Below are positions 62,425-64,000 of a stretch of DNA of 64,000 bases, piece after piece. The stretch is from positions 886,012-950,011 of the forward strand of contig NZ_KQ948737.1 of assembly GCF_001514195.1 (NCBI RefSeq). Reading direction: 5' to 3'. The position numbers and the translations under genes are program-made. The stretch comes from Streptomyces griseorubiginosus (GTDB taxonomy: Bacteria; Actinomycetota; Actinomycetes; Streptomycetales; Streptomycetaceae). The first letter of the stretch is position 1. Each line of letters opens with the position of its first letter. The notes under the pieces were generated by a model. That model did no database searches. It saw only the letters and a list, made by a program, of their open reading frames with translations, and was not told the DNA's origin.

Positions 62425-63390
62425 TCAGCGCACCCTCCCCCGAGGCTTCAACGGCACCGGCGGCAGCTCCGGCGCGGGCAGCGGCGTCCCGTCGTACCCC
62501 TTCACCTCCCCGAACCGCGTGCCCTCCATCCAGTCCCGGCGTGCCTCCTCGATCTCCGCCTGCGAGCGCCCGATCCAGTTCCAGAACATGACGAGCTCCT
62601 CCTCGAACGGCTCGCCGCCCAGGAGCATCAGGCCCGCGTCCGACTCGGCGCGCAGCGGGAGTTCGGTGCGGCCGCAGCCGAGGTAGAGCATCGAGCCCGG
62701 CAGCACCGGCACCCCGTCCACGTGCGTCTCGCCGGACATGGACAACACCGCGTACTCGAAGTCCGGTTCCAGCGGCAGGCGTACGTCCGCGCCGCCGGCC
62801 AGGGTCAGGTCGGCGCCGACGATGGGGGTGTACGCCGTGCCGGGTGAGCGCGCGCCGTCGAGGTCGCCCAGGATGAGCGTGGCCGTGAGACCGGGTGCCG
62901 TGATCTGCGGCAGTTCGGCGTGGTGCTCGAAGCGCGGGTCGGTGTGGCGGTGCCCGTCGGGGAGGGCGACCCAGAGCTGGGCGCCGTGCAGGTAGCGGGC
63001 GTGGGACCGGGGGCTCTCCTCGGAGTGGCTGATCGCGCGGCCGGAGGTCATCAGGCCCAGCTCACGGGGGCGGATGGTCTGGAGGCTGCCGGTGGAGTCG
63101 CGGTGCAGCACCTCGCCCTGGTGCAGCCAGCTCACCGTCTGGAGGCCCATGTGCGGGTGCGGGGGCACCTGCATGCCCGGCTCGTCGGCGATGTCGTCGG
63201 GTCCGTAGTGATCGACGAAACACCAGGCACCGACCATGCGGCGGCCCAGGTTGGGCAGCAGCCGGCGCACCTCGCTGGACTCGCCGAGCTTGACGCGGCG
63301 GGGGCTGAGGAGTTCGCGCACGGGTTCCGCCACCACGAAGCCGCGGCCACCGCACAGGGCGGGTACCGCCTCGCGATCAAGATTGCTCAT
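62425..63390 (-). CDS. Pirin-family protein
   Basis: A 321-residue bicupin pirin. The first cupin has the metal motif HPHMGLQTVSWLHQGEVLHRDSTG with further VDHYGP and SHSEES segments. The second domain (RLPLEPDFEYAVLSMSGETHVDG) is degenerate. Pirins are iron-binding, with quercetinase or regulatory activity. ATG 63390 is preferred to a TTG nine bases upstream. It is divergent from a MarR regulator. Confidence 0.86.
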   Translation of the reverse strand: MSNLDREAVPALCGGRGFVVAEPVRELLSPRRVKLGESSEVRRLLPNLGRRMVGAWCFVDHYGPDDIADEPGMQVPPHPHMGLQTVSWLHQGEVLHRDSTGSLQTIRPRELGLMTSGRAISHSEESPRSHARYLHGAQLWVALPDGHRHTDPRFEHHAELPQITAPGLTATLILGDLDGARSPGTAYTPIVGADLTLAGGADVRLPLEPDFEYAVLSMSGETHVDGVPVLPGSMLYLGCGRTELPLRAESDAGLMLLGGEPFEEELVMFWNWIGRSQAEIEEARRDWMEGTRFGEVKGYDGTPLPAPELPPVPLKPRGRVR

Positions 63391-63500
63391 GGCGCCCAAC
63401 CTAGCCCCGTGAAGCGTTTCGCGTCAGGCCGTCCGCCGGGCACAGGGACAGGCACGGGATGGGGCGCGCGCCGTAAGACACCAGCCGCGACCAGAAAACA

Positions 63501-63524
63501 GTAGCCATGGATATAGTAGCCATG
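63501..63524. promoter_or_regulatory. Direct repeats before marR
   Basis: GTAGCCATG occurs at 63501-63509 and 63516-63524, and a TATAGT between them is a plausible -10 element. This is a likely autoregulatory site for the MarR protein in the divergent pirin-marR region. Confidence 0.4.
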
Positions 63525-63537
63525 TACTGTATCGAGC

Positions 63538-64000
63538 ATGAGTACGGCACCCGAGGGCGCGACGCCCGGTTTCCTGGTCTGGCGACTGTCGATGAAATGG
63601 CGGGTCGCCGTCGATCGCGCGACGGCCCCGCTCGGCCTGACCCACGCCCAGTACTCCCTGATGGCCTCGCTGTACGGCATGCAGCGCGGCGGCGAACGGC
63701 CCAGCCAGCGGCGCCTCGCCGACCACACCGGTCTCGAACCGCTCTACGTCTCGAAGCTCGCGCGCTCTTTGGAGAGCGCGGGGCTCCTGGAGCGCACCCG
63801 CGACCCGCGCGACCCGCGCGCGGTGCAACTGGCGCTCACCGAGGAGGGCCGGGAGCGGACCGGGCAGGCCATCGAGGTGGTCCAGGGACTCCTGGAGCAG
63901 TTGCTGGCGCCCCTCGGAGGCCTGGACAGCACCCGCACGCGAGAGTTCAAGCGCGAGCTGGCGACCCTGCTCGACACTCCCCTCGACCCGGCGAACGACC
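63538..64000 (+). CDS. MarR-family transcriptional regulator (3' end outside window)
   Basis: At least 154 residues, starting MSTAPEGATPGFLVWRLSMKWR at ATG 63538 and running off the end with no stop. The winged helix is visible: THAQYSLMASLYGMQRGGERPSQRRLADHTGLEPLYVSKLARSLESAGLLERTRDPRDPRAVQLALTEEG. It is divergent from the pirin gene and may control it or the unseen downstream gene. Confidence 0.85.
   Translation, partial: MSTAPEGATPGFLVWRLSMKWRVAVDRATAPLGLTHAQYSLMASLYGMQRGGERPSQRRLADHTGLEPLYVSKLARSLESAGLLERTRDPRDPRAVQLALTEEGRERTGQAIEVVQGLLEQLLAPLGGLDSTRTREFKRELATLLDTPLDPAND

Overview
The window is high-GC actinobacterial DNA and almost certainly comes from a Streptomyces chromosome. The signs are third-position GC near saturation, many GTG/TTG starts, four-base ATGA/GTGA gene overlaps, a LAL-type LuxR regulator, a mycothiol-type PIG-L deacetylase, and many secreted glycoside hydrolases carrying Tat or Sec signals and ricin-B or AbfB carbohydrate-binding domains. 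No tRNA, rRNA, CRISPR array or complete insertion sequence was seen.

Positions 1-31,000 and on to 34,700 are mainly a sugar-scavenging region. It opens with the end of a rhamnulokinase gene, then lutABC (L-lactate oxidation) and a GH78 alpha-L-rhamnosidase, so rhamnoside cleavage, rhamnose phosphorylation and disposal of rhamnose-derived lactate sit together. Two divergent GH43-AbfB arabinan/xylan enzymes share a promoter with repeated CGAAC-N3-GTTCG palindromes. After three small uncharacterised genes, a MoxR/VWA pair, an oxidoreductase, a cupin and a threonine-dehydratase/regulator pair comes a GH35-GH35-LacI unit with a perfect operator palindrome. A MocR regulator/EamA exporter pair follows. 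Next are a ricin-domain beta-helix gene broken by one in-frame amber codon, a GH19 chitinase, a GntR regulator and a GH29 alpha-fucosidase.

Positions 34,700-50,800 hold general metabolism and transport: an SMP-30/NHL secreted protein, a PIG-L deacetylase, a TetR/3-hydroxyisobutyrate-dehydrogenase-like pair with twin operators, a lipoprotein, a large LAL regulator and membrane proteins. They continue with a PlsC-like acyltransferase, a BtuFCD importer preceded by a cobalamin riboswitch, and a dicarboxylate symporter/PrpF-like isomerase/LysR unit.

Positions 51,062-60,475 are the highlight: a compact, one-direction ribosomal-peptide (RiPP) cluster. A 41-residue acidic-leader precursor ending in FRFRS is followed by a strong hairpin, an MFS exporter, a TPR protein, a B12-binding radical SAM enzyme, a DUF692/MNIO oxidase, an MNIO-adjacent partner, a JmjC-type dioxygenase, a HEXXH protein and a TldD-like protease. 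The core sequence and enzyme set match what would be needed for a biphenomycin-like aryl-aryl-bridged o-tyrosine tripeptide extended by Arg-Ser. The window ends with a mycothiol-dependent-isomerase-like protein, a frameshifted DUF3592 gene, a pirin and the start of a MarR regulator.
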